A stretch of 64,000 nucleotides of DNA from Betaproteobacteria bacterium HGW-Betaproteobacteria-9 (GCA_002842215.1 PHCC01000021.1:119431-183430); one strand, 5' to 3'. Positions 44,120-56,585 are shown, counted from the first letter of the stretch. Notes: a model not told the origin generated them from the sequence alone. Made by a program: numbers and translations.

Positions 44120-45691
44120 CTACGCGGCCGTCGTCTGCCTCACGGCGTGTTCCCACTGCGCCATTTTTTCCGCCGCCCGTTCGCGCGACAACGTGGGATG
44201 AAATGTGCGCTCGGCGCGCCACTGTTTGGACAGCTCGTCCAGCCCGGCATACACGCCGCTGTGCAGGCCGGCCAGGTAGGCCGCGCCCAGGGCGGTGGTT
44301 TCGATGACCGCCGGGCGCACCACCGGGATGCCCAGCAGGTCGGCCTGGAACTGCATCAGCAGGTCGTTGACGCAGGCGCCGCCGTCCACCCGCAGCTCGC
44401 TCACCGGCACGCCGCCCGCCGCGATCGCGTCGCGGCTCATGGCGTCGAGCAGGGCCGCGCTCTGGAACGCGATGCTCTCCAGCGCCGCGCGCGCGATGTG
44501 GGCCATGGTGGTGCCGCGCGTCAGGCCGTTGATGCTGCCGCGCGCGTCGGCCTGCCAGTAGGGCGCGCCCAGGCCGGTGAAGGCGGGCACCAGCACCACG
44601 CCGCCCGCATCGGGCACGCTCTCGGCCAGCGCCTGCACCTCGCTGCTGGACTCGATGGCGCGCAGGCCGTCGCGCAGCCACTGCACGACCGCGCCGCCGA
44701 TGAACACGCTGCCTTCCAGCGCATAGAGAGGTTTGCCCCCAACCCTGGCTTCGCCAGGCCCCCCAGGGGGGGGCAGCCGTTCTTGGGGCGGCCCGGCGAA
44801 CGGCTGGTGCGCCCCGGACGGTTGTGCCGCAGCGGTGGTGATCAGGCCGTTCTGGCTGGTCTGGAAACGTTCGCCGGTGTGCATGAGCATGAAGCAGCCG
44901 GTGCCGTAGGTGTTCTTGGCCATGCCGGCCGAGAAGCAGGCCTGGCCGAACAGCGCGCTTTGTTGATCACCCGCCACCCCGCCGATTTCCAGCGGCGCCC
45001 CCAGCCACTCGGTCTGGATCTCGCCGAAGTGCGCGCTCGACGGCAGGGCCTCGGGCATCAGGCTGGGCGGGATGTTCAGCAGGGCCAGGAGCTCGTCGTC
45101 CCAGCGCTGGCTGTGCACGTTGAACAGCATGGTGCGCGAGGCGTTGCTGATGTCGGTGACGTGGCGCGCGCCGCCCGTGAGTTGCCAGATCAGCCAGCTG
45201 TCGACCGTGCCGAAGGCCAGCTCGCCGCGTTCGGCTTGCGCGCGCGCGCCGGGCACGTTGTCCAGCATCCACTGGAGCTTGGTGCCGGAGAAGTAGGCGT
45301 CGATGCGCAGGCCGGTCTTCTGCTGCACGGTGTCGCTCAGGCCGCGCTCGCGCAGCTCGGCGCAGGCGGCTTCGGCGCGCCGGTCCTGCCAGACGATGGC
45401 GTTGTACACCGGCGCACCGGTGCGCCGGTTCCACAGCAGCGTGGTCTCGCGCTGGTTGGTGATGCCCACGGCGCGGATGTCGACCGCCTTCAGGCCGGCC
45501 GTGGCCAGCGCCTCGCGCGCAGTCTCCAGCTGTGTGGTCCAGAGGTCGCGCGGGTCGTGTTCCACCCAGCCCGGCTGGGGGTAGATCTGGCGGAACTCGC
45601 GCTGCGCCATGGCCACCACGTGGCCGTCGCGGTCGAACACGATGCTGCGCGAACTGGAAGTGCCCTGGTCCAGGGCGAGCAGATAGCTCAT
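44120..45691 (-). CDS. glpK: Glycerol kinase with in-frame repeat insertion
   Basis: The 523-residue GlpK phosphorylates glycerol. Conserved parts include [16 protein letters not shown] (phosphate loop), [40 protein letters not shown], and [17 protein letters not shown]. Normal GlpK is about 500 residues. The excess is a Pro/Gly-rich stretch at about residues 289-318 ([20 protein letters not shown]) between GLITT and [11 protein letters not shown], encoded by the repeat at 44735-44824. It lies on a variable loop, so activity is likely kept. Divergent GlpR and the ABC operon complete the glycerol system. Confidence 0.95.
   Translation of the reverse strand: MSYLLALDQGTSSSRSIVFDRDGHVVAMAQREFRQIYPQPGWVEHDPRDLWTTQLETAREALATAGLKAVDIRAVGITNQRETTLLWNRRTGAPVYNAIVWQDRRAEAACAELRERGLSDTVQQKTGLRIDAYFSGTKLQWMLDNVPGARAQAERGELAFGTVDSWLIWQLTGGARHVTDISNASRTMLFNVHSQRWDDELLALLNIPPSLMPEALPSSAHFGEIQTEWLGAPLEIGGVAGDQQSALFGQACFSAGMAKNTYGTGCFMLMHTGERFQTSQNGLITTAAAQPSGAHQPFAGPPQERLPPPGGPGEARVGGKPLYALEGSVFIGGAVVQWLRDGLRAIESSSEVQALAESVPDAGGVVLVPAFTGLGAPYWQADARGSINGLTRGTTMAHIARAALESIAFQSAALLDAMSRDAIAAGGVPVSELRVDGGACVNDLLMQFQADLLGIPVVRPAVIETTALGAAYLAGLHSGVYAGLDELSKQWRAERTFHPTLSRERAAEKMAQWEHAVRQTTAA
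44735..44824 (-). repeat. GC-rich hairpin repeat, type II, inside the glpK coding region (copy G)
   Basis: On the coding strand it reads GCCGCCCCAAG, ACGGCT, then a CCCCCCCTGGGGGG hairpin and CTGGCGAAGCCAG. It is the same order as copy B at 28973-29012. It adds roughly 25-30 codons to glpK without a frameshift. Confidence 0.72.
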
Positions 45692-45754
45692 GGGATGTCT
45701 CGCTTCTTCATATTAAAAACACCAAAGTCACCACGCCGGAGCGCAACGCCAGCG

Positions 45755-45844
45755 CCCAGGGCACCGCCGGGCCGGCTTCGCCGGACGGCCAGTGCCGCCC
45801 CCTTCGAGGGGGTCGCGCGCAGCGCGGCAGGGGTGGCCGTGTCA
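45755..45844 (+). repeat. GC-rich double-hairpin repeat, type I (copy H)
   Basis: CCCAGGGCACCGC, a CCGGCTTCGCCGG hairpin, CAGTGCC, CCCCCTTCGAGGGGG and CGCGCAGCGCGGCAGGGG align along the whole length with copy A. It lies between glpR and glpK, both on the minus strand, and ends at the glpR stop codon, as copy A does with its gene. Confidence 0.82.
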
Positions 45845-46606
45845 TTCGGCCACCACGCATTCGACGTGGCCCTGCGCCATCAGCTCGCCAAAGGGCGGCG
45901 GCGGCGGCGCGTCGGTGAACACCACGTCGATCTCGTCGAGCCGCGCCAGTTCCACCATGGCGGGCCGGTTGAACTTGCTGTGGTCGGCGGCGAGCCAGAC
46001 CTCGCGCGACTGCTCGATGATGGTGCGCGCCACCTTCACTTCGCGGTAGTCGAAGTCGCGCAGCGTGCCGTCGGACTCGATGCCGCTGATGCCGATCAGG
46101 CCGATGTCCACCTTGAACTGGCGCATGAAGTCCACCGTGGCCTCGCCCACGATGCCCTGGTCGGCGCCGCGCACCAGGCCGCCGGCCACGATCACCTCGC
46201 AGTCGGGGTTGGTGCTCATCAGCGCGGCGATGTGCAGGTTGTTGGTGATCACGCGCAGGCCGCGGTGGCGCAGCAGTTCGTGGCCCACCGCCTCGATCGT
46301 GGTGCCGATGTTGAGGATCAACGAACAGCCGTTGGGCACCCGCTGCGCGATGGCGCGTGCGATGGCGCGCTTGGCGTCGGACAACATGGCCTGGCGCTGC
46401 CGGTAGGCGATGTTTTCGGTGGTCGAACCCGGCAGGCGCACGCCGCCGTGAAAACGCGAGAGCAGGCCGGCCTCGGCCAGGCGCTGCACGTCGCGGCGCA
46501 CGGTCTGCAGGGTCACGCCAAAGCGTTCGGCCAGGGCTTCGATGGTCTGCGGGCCGCGGGCGCGCAGGTCGTCGAGCAACTGGGTGTGTCGGGGCGCGAG
46601 GTTCAT
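45842..46606 (-). CDS. glpR: DeoR-family glycerol regulon repressor
   Basis: The product has 254 residues with an N-terminal DeoR HTH (FGVTLQTVRRDVQRLAEAGLLSRFHGGV) and a sugar-phosphate isomerase-like sensor domain (NIGTTIEAV, AGGLVRGADQGIVGEATVDF, LAADHSKF). In the family the ligand is glycerol-3-phosphate. It is divergent from the ABC transporter operon and upstream of glpK. The minus strand before its ATG is pyrimidine-rich (CTCCTCC), so no ordinary ribosome site is visible. It probably represses both directions from the intergenic region. Confidence 0.9.
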   Translation of the reverse strand: MNLAPRHTQLLDDLRARGPQTIEALAERFGVTLQTVRRDVQRLAEAGLLSRFHGGVRLPGSTTENIAYRQRQAMLSDAKRAIARAIAQRVPNGCSLILNIGTTIEAVGHELLRHRGLRVITNNLHIAALMSTNPDCEVIVAGGLVRGADQGIVGEATVDFMRQFKVDIGLIGISGIESDGTLRDFDYREVKVARTIIEQSREVWLAADHSKFNRPAMVELARLDEIDVVFTDAPPPPPFGELMAQGHVECVVAE

Positions 46607-46635
46607 ACGGAGGAGATTCTGAAACAGGACAACCC

Positions 46636-46705
46636 GAACATAACGGAAATCAAATTTTTGCCTTTAAGGGTAAATACCGAATAAAAAAGAACATAAACGA
46701 ACAAT
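46636..46705. promoter_or_regulatory. Candidate GlpR operators between glpR and the ABC operon
   Basis: GAACATAACGGAAAT (46636-46650) and GAACATAAACGAACAAT (46689-46705) repeat the core GAACATAA-CG. The second contains AACGAACA, which matches the E. coli GlpR half-site AACGAACAT at 8 of 8 compared bases. The 156-bp gap is AT-rich against the rest of the window. Binding is inferred. Confidence 0.5.
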
Positions 46706-46762
46706 AGAATCGACAAAACGAAAACACCCGACCCGGGTGACTGGCCTTCTTCTGGACCTGAA

Positions 46763-47845
46763 ATGCAGCTCTCTCTGGAATACGTGGGGAAAACGGTCGG
46801 ACCATCGGTCCACCTCTATCCCCAGAGCCTGACCCCGGTGCCCGGCGCGGTCACGGTGTTGCTCGGTGCAACCCAGGCCGGCAAGACCAGCCTGATGCGC
46901 CTCATGGCCGGGCTGGACGTGCCCAGCACCGGTCGGGTGCTGGTGGACGGCGTCGACGTGACCGGTGTGCCGGTGCGCGAACGCAACGTGGCCATGGTCT
47001 ACCAGCAGTTCATCAACTACCCCTCGATGACGGTGGCTGACAACATCGCCTCACCGCTGAAACTGCGCGGTCTGCCGCGCGCCGCGATCGATGCTCAGGT
47101 GCGGCAGCTCGCCGAGCGCCTGCACATCGACATCTTTCTGGACCGCCTGCCGGCCGAGCTCTCCGGTGGCCAACAGCAGCGCGTGGCGCTGGCCCGCGCC
47201 CTGGCCAAGAACGCCCCGCTGATGCTGCTGGACGAGCCGCTGGTGAACCTGGACTACAAGCTGCGCGAAGAGCTGCGCGAGGAACTGACCCAGCTGTTCG
47301 CGGCCGGCGACTCCACCGTGGTCTACGCCACCACCGAGCCCGGCGAGGCGCTGCTGCTGGGCGGCTACACGGCGGTGATGGACGCGGGCGAACTGCTGCA
47401 ATACGGCCCGACCGCCGAGGTCTTTCACGTGCCCAAGTCGATCCGCGTGGCGCGCGCCTTCAGCGACCCGCCGATGAACCTGCTGGCGGCCGAGGTGGTC
47501 GACGGTGGTGTGCAACTGGGTGGCGGGCCGCGCCTGGCCGTGAAACTGCCCGAACGCGCCTCCCGCGCGCTGACGGTGGGCGTGCGCGCCAGTGCCCTGC
47601 GGGTGCATCCGCGCGAGGGCGATGTGACCCTGCCCGGAACCGTGGAGCTGGCCGAGATCTCGGGTTCCGACACCTTTGTGCACGTGCACACCGGCGTGGG
47701 CGAGGTGGTGGCCCAGCTCACCGGCGTGCACGACTTTGAGCTCGGCAGCCCCATCACCCTGCACCTGAACCCGGCGCAGGTCTATGTGTTCGACCAGGCG
47801 GGCGACCTGCTGGTCGCGCCCGAGCGCAAGGGAGCACACCAATGA
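46763..47845 (+). CDS. glpS: Glycerol ABC transporter, ATP-binding subunit 1
   Basis: The 360-residue ATPase is related to UgpC/MalK. Walker A is GATQAGKT (35-42), signature LSGGQ (133-137), Walker B LMLLDEP (D157, E158). The H-loop reads VVYATTEP: Thr191 replaces the switch His. A C-terminal TOBE-like domain follows. It overlaps the second ATPase gene by 4 bp. Together they resemble GlpS/GlpT of the Rhizobium glycerol importer (named by context). The missing His suggests this subunit cannot hydrolyse ATP at its own Walker site in the normal way. Confidence 0.9.
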   Translation: MQLSLEYVGKTVGPSVHLYPQSLTPVPGAVTVLLGATQAGKTSLMRLMAGLDVPSTGRVLVDGVDVTGVPVRERNVAMVYQQFINYPSMTVADNIASPLKLRGLPRAAIDAQVRQLAERLHIDIFLDRLPAELSGGQQQRVALARALAKNAPLMLLDEPLVNLDYKLREELREELTQLFAAGDSTVVYATTEPGEALLLGGYTAVMDAGELLQYGPTAEVFHVPKSIRVARAFSDPPMNLLAAEVVDGGVQLGGGPRLAVKLPERASRALTVGVRASALRVHPREGDVTLPGTVELAEISGSDTFVHVHTGVGEVVAQLTGVHDFELGSPITLHLNPAQVYVFDQAGDLLVAPERKGAHQ

Positions 47846-48908
47846 GCCGCATCGATCTGGACCTCGCGCACTCGTACAAGCCGAACCCGAAGTCGGACGC
47901 CGACTACGCGCTGCTGCCGCTGAAGATGAGCTTCGAAGACGGTGGCGCCTACGCCTTGCTCGGCCCCTCGGGCTGCGGCAAGACGACCATGCTCAACATC
48001 ATGTCCGGCCTGCTGGTGCCTTCGCACGGTACGGTGACCTTCGATGGCCAGGACATGACCCGCGCCACGCCGCAGCAGCGCAACATCGCCCAGGTGTTCC
48101 AGTTTCCGGTCATCTACGACACCATGACCGTGGCCGAAAACCTGGCGTTCCCGCTGAAGAACCGCAAGGTGCCGGCGCACCAGATCCAGGCCCGCGTGGG
48201 TCAGATCGCCGAGATGCTGGAGATGAGCCACCAGCTCGACATGCGCGCCGCCGGCCTGAGCGCCGACCAGAAACAGAAGATCTCGCTGGGCCGGGGTCTG
48301 GTGCGGCCCGATGTGTCGGCCGTGCTGTTCGACGAGCCGCTGACCGTGATCGACCCGCACCTGAAATGGCAGTTGCGCCGCAAGCTCAAGCAGATCCACC
48401 ACGAGCTCAAGCTGACCCTGATCTACGTGACGCACGACCAGGTGGAGGCATTGACCTTTGCCGACCAGGTGGTGGTGATGACGCGCGGCAAGGTGGTGCA
48501 GATGGGCACGCCCGAGGCCCTGTTCGAGCGGCCGGCCCACACCTTCGTGGGGCATTTCATCGGCTCGCCGGGCATGAACTTCCTGCCCGCGAACGTGGCC
48601 GACGGTGGCCTCAGCGTGGGCGGCCTCGGCCTGAGCGCGGACCGCGAGCTGCCCGCGGGCGATCTCAAGCTGGGCATCCGCCCCGAATACCTGCGGCTGG
48701 TGCCGGTCGACGCGATCGGTGCCTTGCCCGCCACCGTGCGCCAGGTGCAGGACATCGGCACCTACCTGCTGGTGACCTGCGACGTCGCCGGCCAGACCCT
48801 CAAGGCACGGCTCGCGCCCGACGCCACGCCGCCCGCGGTGGGCGACCGGGTGGGCCTGCAGGTGCTGGGCGAGCACACCTGCTATTACAGGAACGAGGAG
48901 CTCATGGC

Positions 48909-48912
<4 letters not shown>
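47842..48912 (+). CDS. glpT: Glycerol ABC transporter, ATP-binding subunit 2
   Basis: The second ATPase has 356 residues: Walker A GPSGCGKT (41-48), Walker B VLFDEP (D164, E165), H-loop His198 (IYVTHDQVEAL). The signature is LSADQ (139-143) instead of LSGGQ. The defects are complementary to those of GlpS, so the heterodimer would have one good ATP site (GlpT Walker with GlpS signature) and one degenerate. It overlaps glpS and the first permease by 4 bp each. This GlpT is an ABC protein and not the E. coli glycerol-phosphate antiporter of that name. Confidence 0.9.
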
Positions 48913-49794
<882 letters not shown>

Positions 49795-49802
<8 letters not shown>

Positions 49803-50607
49803 TCGCCGGTTCAAGAAACGCACGATCTTCCTGATCGCCTACCTCGTCTTCGCCCTGTTGCCCATCTACTGGATGGTCAACATGAGCTTCAAGACCAACC
49901 AGGAAATTCTCTCCAGCTTCAGCCTGCTCCCGCAGGCCTTCACCTGGGACAACTACAGGACCATCTTCACCGACGAGTCCTGGTACTCGGGCTACATCAA
50001 CAGCCTGATCTACGTGGCGATCAACACCACGATCTCCCTCACGGTGGCGCTGCCGGCGGCGTATGCGTTCTCACGCTACAGCTTCCTGGGCGACAAGCAC
50101 GTGTTCTTCTGGCTGCTGACCAACCGCATGACACCGCCCGCGGTGTTCCTGCTGCCGTTCTTCCAGCTCTACACCACGGTCGGCCTGATGGACACCCACC
50201 TGGCGGTGGCGCTGGCCCACCTGCTGTTCAACGTACCGCTGGCGGTCTGGATTCTGGAAGGCTTCATGTCGGGCATCCCGCGCGAGATCGACGAGACCGC
50301 CTACATCGACGGCTACAGCTTCCCCCGCTTCTTCCTCACCATCTTCCTGCCGCTGATCAAGGCCGGCGTGGGTGTGGCGGCTTTCTTCTGCTTCATGTTC
50401 AGCTGGGTCGAGCTGCTGCTGGCGCGCACGCTCACCAGCGTCAACGCCAAACCCATCGTGGCCACGATGACGCGCACCGTGAGCGCCAGCGGCATGGACT
50501 GGGCCACGCTGGCCGCCGCAGGGGTGCTGACCATCGTGCCAGGCGCGATCGTGATCTGGTTCGTTCGCCACTACATAGCCAAAGGCTTCGCCATGGGGAG
50601 AGTGTGA
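49795..50607 (+). CDS. glpQ: Glycerol ABC transporter permease 2
   Basis: The product has 270 residues, MalG/UgpE type, with six membrane segments and the EAA loop EIDETAYIDGYSFPRFF. The ATG at 49795 has AAGGAGG 6 nt upstream; the GTG at 49789 overlaps that site and is unlikely. It overlaps glpP by 8 bp. The name follows the Rhizobium operon; it is unrelated to the periplasmic phosphodiesterase GlpQ of E. coli. Confidence 0.9.
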
Positions 50608-50915
50608 TGTTTGAGTGGATGGCGTGGACCACGCCGGTCGCGGTTTTTTTCACCTGCATCGTGCTCATGCTCGCCGGCATGACCGTGTGGGAACTCAAGT
50701 CGCCCACGACGATGCGCAAGGGCTTTCTGCCCATGGCGACCACGCGTGGCGACCGGCTCTTCATCGGCCTGCTCGGGGCGGCCTACATCAACCTCGCCTT
50801 CGTCGGCATGGCCGGGTGGATCACCGAGTGGCTGTCGCTGGAGCAGGAGCCCAGCATCTGGATCTCGTTCGTGGTGTCCATGGTCTGGCTGGTCTGGACT
50901 TTGCGCAAGGGTTGA
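50607..50915 (+). CDS. glpU: DUF2160 small membrane protein of the glycerol transporter
   Basis: The 102-residue protein has two or three hydrophobic segments: TTPVAVFFTCIVLMLAGMTVW, FIGLLGAAYINLAFVGMAGW and ISFVVSMVWLVWTL. DUF2160 genes occur almost always between permease and binding-protein genes of glycerol ABC operons. The function is unknown. The ATG at 50607 overlaps the glpQ stop by 1 bp and has GGGGAG 5 nt upstream. Confidence 0.85.
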   Translation: MFEWMAWTTPVAVFFTCIVLMLAGMTVWELKSPTTMRKGFLPMATTRGDRLFIGLLGAAYINLAFVGMAGWITEWLSLEQEPSIWISFVVSMVWLVWTLRKG

Positions 50916-51023
50916 GCCGCAACCGGGACCGTTTTTCCTTTCCGTTGAATTCGGCCCATTGCTTCCCCGGGGCCGAGCCATTCAGCATCAACACCGGGGA
51001 AGCACGTTGCTAGAGGAGACATC

Positions 51024-52757
<1,734 letters not shown>

Positions 52758-52784
52758 GGACGCCTGACCGATCGAGTCGCAACC

Positions 52785-52812
52785 GCCCCTTGCGCCCACC
52801 GGTGCAAGGGGC
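52785..52812 (+). terminator. Stem-loop between glpV and glpD
   Basis: GCCCCTTGC and GCAAGGGGC form a 9-bp perfect stem around a 10-nt loop, without a following T-run. It ends 13 nt before the glpD ATG. It may stabilise glpV mRNA or reduce readthrough into glpD; both are inference. Confidence 0.45.
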
Positions 52813-52825
52813 CACCCCAAACACC

Positions 52826-54445
52826 ATGAAACGCGCAGAACTGCTCCAATCGCTGGCCCAAAAACCCCTGTTCGATCTGGCGGTGGTGGGCGGCGGCGCC
52901 ACCGGCCTCGGGGTGGCGCTGGATGCCGCGCTGCGCGGCTTCTCCGTGGTGCTGCTGGAGTCGCACGACTTCGCCGGCGGCACCTCTTCACGTTCCACCA
53001 AGTTGCTGCACGGCGGGGTGCGTTACCTGGCGCAGGGCAATGTGGCCCTGGTGCGCGAGGCGCTGGCCGAGCGCGCCACGGTGCTGCGCATCGCACCCCA
53101 CCTGGCGCAGCCGCTGCCCTTCGTCATGCCGTCCTATGGCTGGTGGCAGACCCCGTTCTACGGCGTGGGGCTCAAGCTGTACGACCTGATGGCCGGGCGC
53201 GCCGGGCTGGGCCGCACCGCGTTCCTGAACCGCCGGCAGACCCTGGAGGCCTTGCCGGGGGTGAATCCCCAGGGGCTGCACGGCGGCGTGCAGTACTGGG
53301 ACGGCCAGTTCGACGACGCCCGGCTCGCCCTGGCCCTGGCACGCACCGCCGAAGCCGCGGGCGCGCTGGTGCTGAACTACGCCCGGGTCACCGCCGTGCG
53401 TCGTCTGGACGACGCCGGTCACCCGGTCTCCGAGCTCGATGTGAGCGATCGCTTTTCTGAAGAGCTCTACACAGTGCGGGCCAGATGCGTGGTCAATGCC
53501 ACCGGCGTCTGGGTCGACGAACTGCGGGTCCACTCCAGCGGCGCCACCGCGCAAGTCGCGCCCAAGCGCATGGTCAGCCCGAGCCAGGGCGTGCACGTGG
53601 TGGTGGACCGCGACTTCCTGCCGGGCGACCATGCGCTGCTGGTGCCCAAGACACGCGATGGCCGGGTGCTGTTTGCCGTGCCCTGGCTGGGCAAACTGGT
53701 GCTCGGCACCACCGACACGCCGCGCCAGGACCTGCCCCGCGAACCCGATGCCTTTGCCGAGGAGCTGGATTTCATCCTGAGCGAGGCCGGCCATGTGCTA
53801 AGCCGCCCGGTCACCCAGAAGGACATCCGCAGCATCTGGGTGGGCTTGCGCCCGCTGGTGGCGCCCCCGGAAACCACCGAAGGCGGCACCAAGGTCCTGT
53901 CGCGCGAACACACCATCGTGGTGGACGCCAATGGCCTCGTCACCGTCACGGGCGGCAAATGGACCACCTACCGGGCGATGGCCGAAGATGTGCTGGAGCG
54001 CTGCTTTGCCAGCGCCTTGCTGCCCAGGCGTCCCGGCGGTCTGAGCGAACGCCACACCCTGCTCGGCGCCCCCGCGGCCGATGCGCCGGCCACGCCCATC
54101 TATGCCCCGCCGGGCCTGCACCTGTATGGAACGGAGAAGCCGCGGGTGCTGGCCTGCCCGGGGAATGACCGCCCCCTGGGCATGGGGCTGACCGAGGCCA
54201 TGGTGCGTTACGCCGTACGCCATGAGCACGCCCACACAGTTGAAGATGTGCTGGCCCGACGCTGGCGGGCCCTGTTCCTGGACGCCCGGGCAGCGGCGGG
54301 CATGGCGCCCGATGTCGCCGCGATCCTGGCCCAGGAGCAGGCCACGGACCCGGCGCTCGACCGCTTTCTGTCGCTGTGCGACCACTATTTGCCGAGCCGC
54401 ACCGCCGTTTTCGCGCAAAAGCCGGTTGACAAGCCAAAGGTGTAG
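52826..54445 (+). CDS. glpD: Glycerol-3-phosphate dehydrogenase, FAD-dependent
   Basis: The 539-residue GlpD oxidises glycerol-3-phosphate to dihydroxyacetone phosphate and passes electrons to quinone. The FAD motif is DLAVVGGGATGLGVALDA; SRSTKLLHGGVRYL and VNATGVWVDELR are family signatures, and VTVTGGKWTTYRAMAED ends the FAD domain. The ATG at 52826 is the first normal start; the ribosome site is weak. It ends the glycerol operon and lies directly upstream of the ribosomal cluster. Confidence 0.95.
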   Translation: MKRAELLQSLAQKPLFDLAVVGGGATGLGVALDAALRGFSVVLLESHDFAGGTSSRSTKLLHGGVRYLAQGNVALVREALAERATVLRIAPHLAQPLPFVMPSYGWWQTPFYGVGLKLYDLMAGRAGLGRTAFLNRRQTLEALPGVNPQGLHGGVQYWDGQFDDARLALALARTAEAAGALVLNYARVTAVRRLDDAGHPVSELDVSDRFSEELYTVRARCVVNATGVWVDELRVHSSGATAQVAPKRMVSPSQGVHVVVDRDFLPGDHALLVPKTRDGRVLFAVPWLGKLVLGTTDTPRQDLPREPDAFAEELDFILSEAGHVLSRPVTQKDIRSIWVGLRPLVAPPETTEGGTKVLSREHTIVVDANGLVTVTGGKWTTYRAMAEDVLERCFASALLPRRPGGLSERHTLLGAPAADAPATPIYAPPGLHLYGTEKPRVLACPGNDRPLGMGLTEAMVRYAVRHEHAHTVEDVLARRWRALFLDARAAAGMAPDVAAILAQEQATDPALDRFLSLCDHYLPSRTAVFAQKPVDKPKV

Positions 54446-54454
54446 TGCAATAAT
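54426..54454 (+). promoter_or_regulatory. Strong sigma-70 promoter for the spc operon
   Basis: TTGACA at 54426-54431, a 17-nt spacer, and AATAAT at 54449-54454 form a near-consensus promoter that overlaps the end of glpD. A CTTCGC/GCGAAG hairpin (54461-54481) follows in the leader, about 135 nt before rplN. Confidence 0.75.
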
Positions 54455-54616
54455 CTGCGGCTTCGCTGTAAAAAAGCGAAGTTATCCGCCCACCGACGCG
54501 GGTTGTGTCCAGTCTGCAGCAGGTCTGCAGGGTTGATGCGGCTGGCAACGACGGGCCCAAGACTGATCACTCCCGGCCGTGGTGGCTGGGGGGATTCAAG
54601 TTGGGACTTAAATCAA

Positions 54617-54985
54617 ATGATTCAAACGCAATCTCGACTCGATGTTGCTGACAACACGGGCGCAAAGTCCGTGATGTGCATCAAAGTGCTGGGCGGCTCC
54701 AAGCGCCGCTATGCCAGCGTGGGTGATGTCATCAAGGTCAGCATCAAGGAAGCAGCGCCGCGTGGCCGCGTCAAAAAAGGCGAGGTGTACAACGCTGTGG
54801 TGGTTCGCACCGCCAAGGGCATCCGTCGTCAGGACGGCGCCTTGATCAAATTCGACGGCAACGCTGCAGTGTTGCTTAACGCCAAGCTGGAGCCTATCGG
54901 CACCCGCATCTTCGGACCGGTGACGCGCGAGCTGCGCACCGAGAAGTTCATGAAGATCGTGTCGCTGGCACCCGAGGTTCTCTGA
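54617..54985 (+). CDS. rplN: 50S ribosomal protein L14
   Basis: This 122-residue protein has the complete L14 sequence pattern: [20 protein letters not shown] at the start and [19 protein letters not shown] at the end. It is the first gene of the spc operon and has its own strong promoter. The S10 cluster that often precedes it is not upstream here. Confidence 0.98.
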   Translation: MIQTQSRLDVADNTGAKSVMCIKVLGGSKRRYASVGDVIKVSIKEAAPRGRVKKGEVYNAVVVRTAKGIRRQDGALIKFDGNAAVLLNAKLEPIGTRIFGPVTRELRTEKFMKIVSLAPEVL

Positions 54986-54994
54986 GGAATCATC

Positions 54995-55315
54995 ATGAAC
55001 AAGATTCGTAGTGGCGATGAAGTCATCGTGATTGCCGGTCGCGACAAGGGCAAGCGCGGCAAGGTTGTGCTGCGCGCCGACGACAGCAAGCTGGTTGTCG
55101 AGGGTGTCAACATCGTGAAGAAGCATGCCAAGCCGAACCCCATGAAGGGCATCACCGGCGGCATCATCGAGAAAACCATGCCGATCCACCAGTCCAACGT
55201 GGCCATTTTCAATGGCGCCACGGGCAAGGCAGATCGTGTGGGCATCAAGCTCCTGGCTGACGGCAAGAAAATGCGCGTCTTCAAGTCCAGCGGCGAAGAA
55301 ATCAAGGCGGCCTGA
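54995..55315 (+). CDS. rplX: 50S ribosomal protein L24
   Basis: The 106-residue protein has an N-terminal KOW motif ([18 protein letters not shown]). Nine base pairs separate it from rplN. L24 starts 50S assembly. Confidence 0.98.
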   Translation: MNKIRSGDEVIVIAGRDKGKRGKVVLRADDSKLVVEGVNIVKKHAKPNPMKGITGGIIEKTMPIHQSNVAIFNGATGKADRVGIKLLADGKKMRVFKSSGEEIKAA

Positions 55316-55317
55316 AC

Positions 55318-55857
55318 ATGACACGCTTGCAAGAAATCTACCGCGACAAGATCGCGCCCTCTTTGGTCGAGAAATTCGGCTACAAGTCGGTCATGGAAGT
55401 GCCTCGCATCACCAAGATCACGCTCAACATGGGCGTGAGCGAGGCGGTTGCCGACAAAAAAGTCATGGACAACGCCGTGGGCGACCTGACCAAGATCGCT
55501 GGCCAGAAGCCGGTGGTGACCAAGGCCCGCAAGGCCATCGCGGGTTTCAAGATTCGCGAACAGCAGCCCATCGGCTGCATGGTGACCCTGCGCGGTGCCC
55601 GCATGTACGAATTCCTCGACCGTTTCGTCACCGTGGCGCTGCCCCGGGTGCGTGACTTCCGTGGTATTTCCGGCAAGGCGTTTGACGGCCGCGGCAACTA
55701 CAACATCGGCGTCAAAGAGCAGATCATCTTCCCTGAGATCGAGTACGACAAGGTTGATGCCTTGCGCGGCCTCAACATCAGCATCACGACAACCGCCAAG
55801 AACGACGAAGAGTGCAAGGCTCTGCTGGTTGGTTTCCGTTTCCCGTTCAAGAACTGA
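55318..55857 (+). CDS. rplE: 50S ribosomal protein L5
   Basis: The 179-residue product has the normal length and family segments [20 protein letters not shown] and [21 protein letters not shown]5 binds 5S rRNA. It begins 2 nt after the rplX stop. Confidence 0.98.
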   Translation: MTRLQEIYRDKIAPSLVEKFGYKSVMEVPRITKITLNMGVSEAVADKKVMDNAVGDLTKIAGQKPVVTKARKAIAGFKIREQQPIGCMVTLRGARMYEFLDRFVTVALPRVRDFRGISGKAFDGRGNYNIGVKEQIIFPEIEYDKVDALRGLNISITTTAKNDEECKALLVGFRFPFKN

Positions 55858-55865
55858 GGTGGCGC

Positions 55866-56171
55866 GTGGCTAAACAAGCACTACTGCAACGTGAACTCAA
55901 GCGCGAAAAACTCGCGGCCAAGTTCGCCAAAAAATACGCTGAGCTGAAGTCGGTGTCGACCAGCGCAAAGCACTCTGACGAAGAGCGTGATGCGGCCCGT
56001 CTGGCGCTGCAAAAAATGCCTCGCAATGCGAACCCGACCCGCCAGCGCAACCGCTGCGAGATCACCGGTCGCCCGCGTGGCACCTTCGCCCACTTCGGCC
56101 TGGCTCGCGCCAAGGTCCGTGAAATGGCGTTTGCCGGTGAAATCCCCGGCATCACCAAAGCCAGCTGGTAA
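55866..56171 (+). CDS. rpsN: 30S ribosomal protein S14 (zinc-independent type)
   Basis: The 101-residue protein starts with GTG at 55866 ([15 protein letters not shown]). It has a single Cys in [20 protein letters not shown], so it is the long, Cys-poor form that needs no zinc. Confidence 0.97.
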   Translation: MAKQALLQRELKREKLAAKFAKKYAELKSVSTSAKHSDEERDAARLALQKMPRNANPTRQRNRCEITGRPRGTFAHFGLARAKVREMAFAGEIPGITKASW

Positions 56172-56189
56172 GCCCTAGGAGAACCACAA

Positions 56190-56585
56190 ATGAGCATGAG
56201 TGATCCTATCGCTGACATGTTGACCCGCATCCGCAACGCGCAGATGGTCGAAAAGGCCAGCGTAACGATGCCGGCGTCCAAGGTCAAAGCCGCGATTGCC
56301 CAAGTCCTGAAGGACGAGGGTTACATCGACGGATTCCAGGTCAAGAGCAATGACGGCAAGAGCGAACTCGAAATCGCTCTCAAGTACTACGCTGGCCGTC
56401 CGGTGATCGAGCGCATCGAGCGCGTCAGCCGTCCCGGCCTGCGTGTTTACCGCGGCCGAAACGCCATCCCCCAGGTCCAGAACGGTCTGGGTGTGGCCAT
56501 CGTCACCACGCCGCAGGGTGTGATGACCGACCGCAAGGCGCGCGCTACCGGTGTCGGTGGTGAAGTCCTGTGTTACGTCGCCTGA
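56190..56585 (+). CDS. rpsH: 30S ribosomal protein S8
   Basis: The 131-residue S8 shows [20 protein letters not shown] at the start and the C-terminal [13 protein letters not shown]. In E. coli, S8 represses spc translation at rplE; no comparable site was checked here. Confidence 0.98.
   Translation: MSMSDPIADMLTRIRNAQMVEKASVTMPASKVKAAIAQVLKDEGYIDGFQVKSNDGKSELEIALKYYAGRPVIERIERVSRPGLRVYRGRNAIPQVQNGLGVAIVTTPQGVMTDRKARATGVGGEVLCYVA

Noticed and set aside
43631..46684. Plus-strand open frame of 1017 codons opposite proC, glpK and glpR
   Set aside because: It is antisense to three well-recognised genes and has no domain; a shadow frame.
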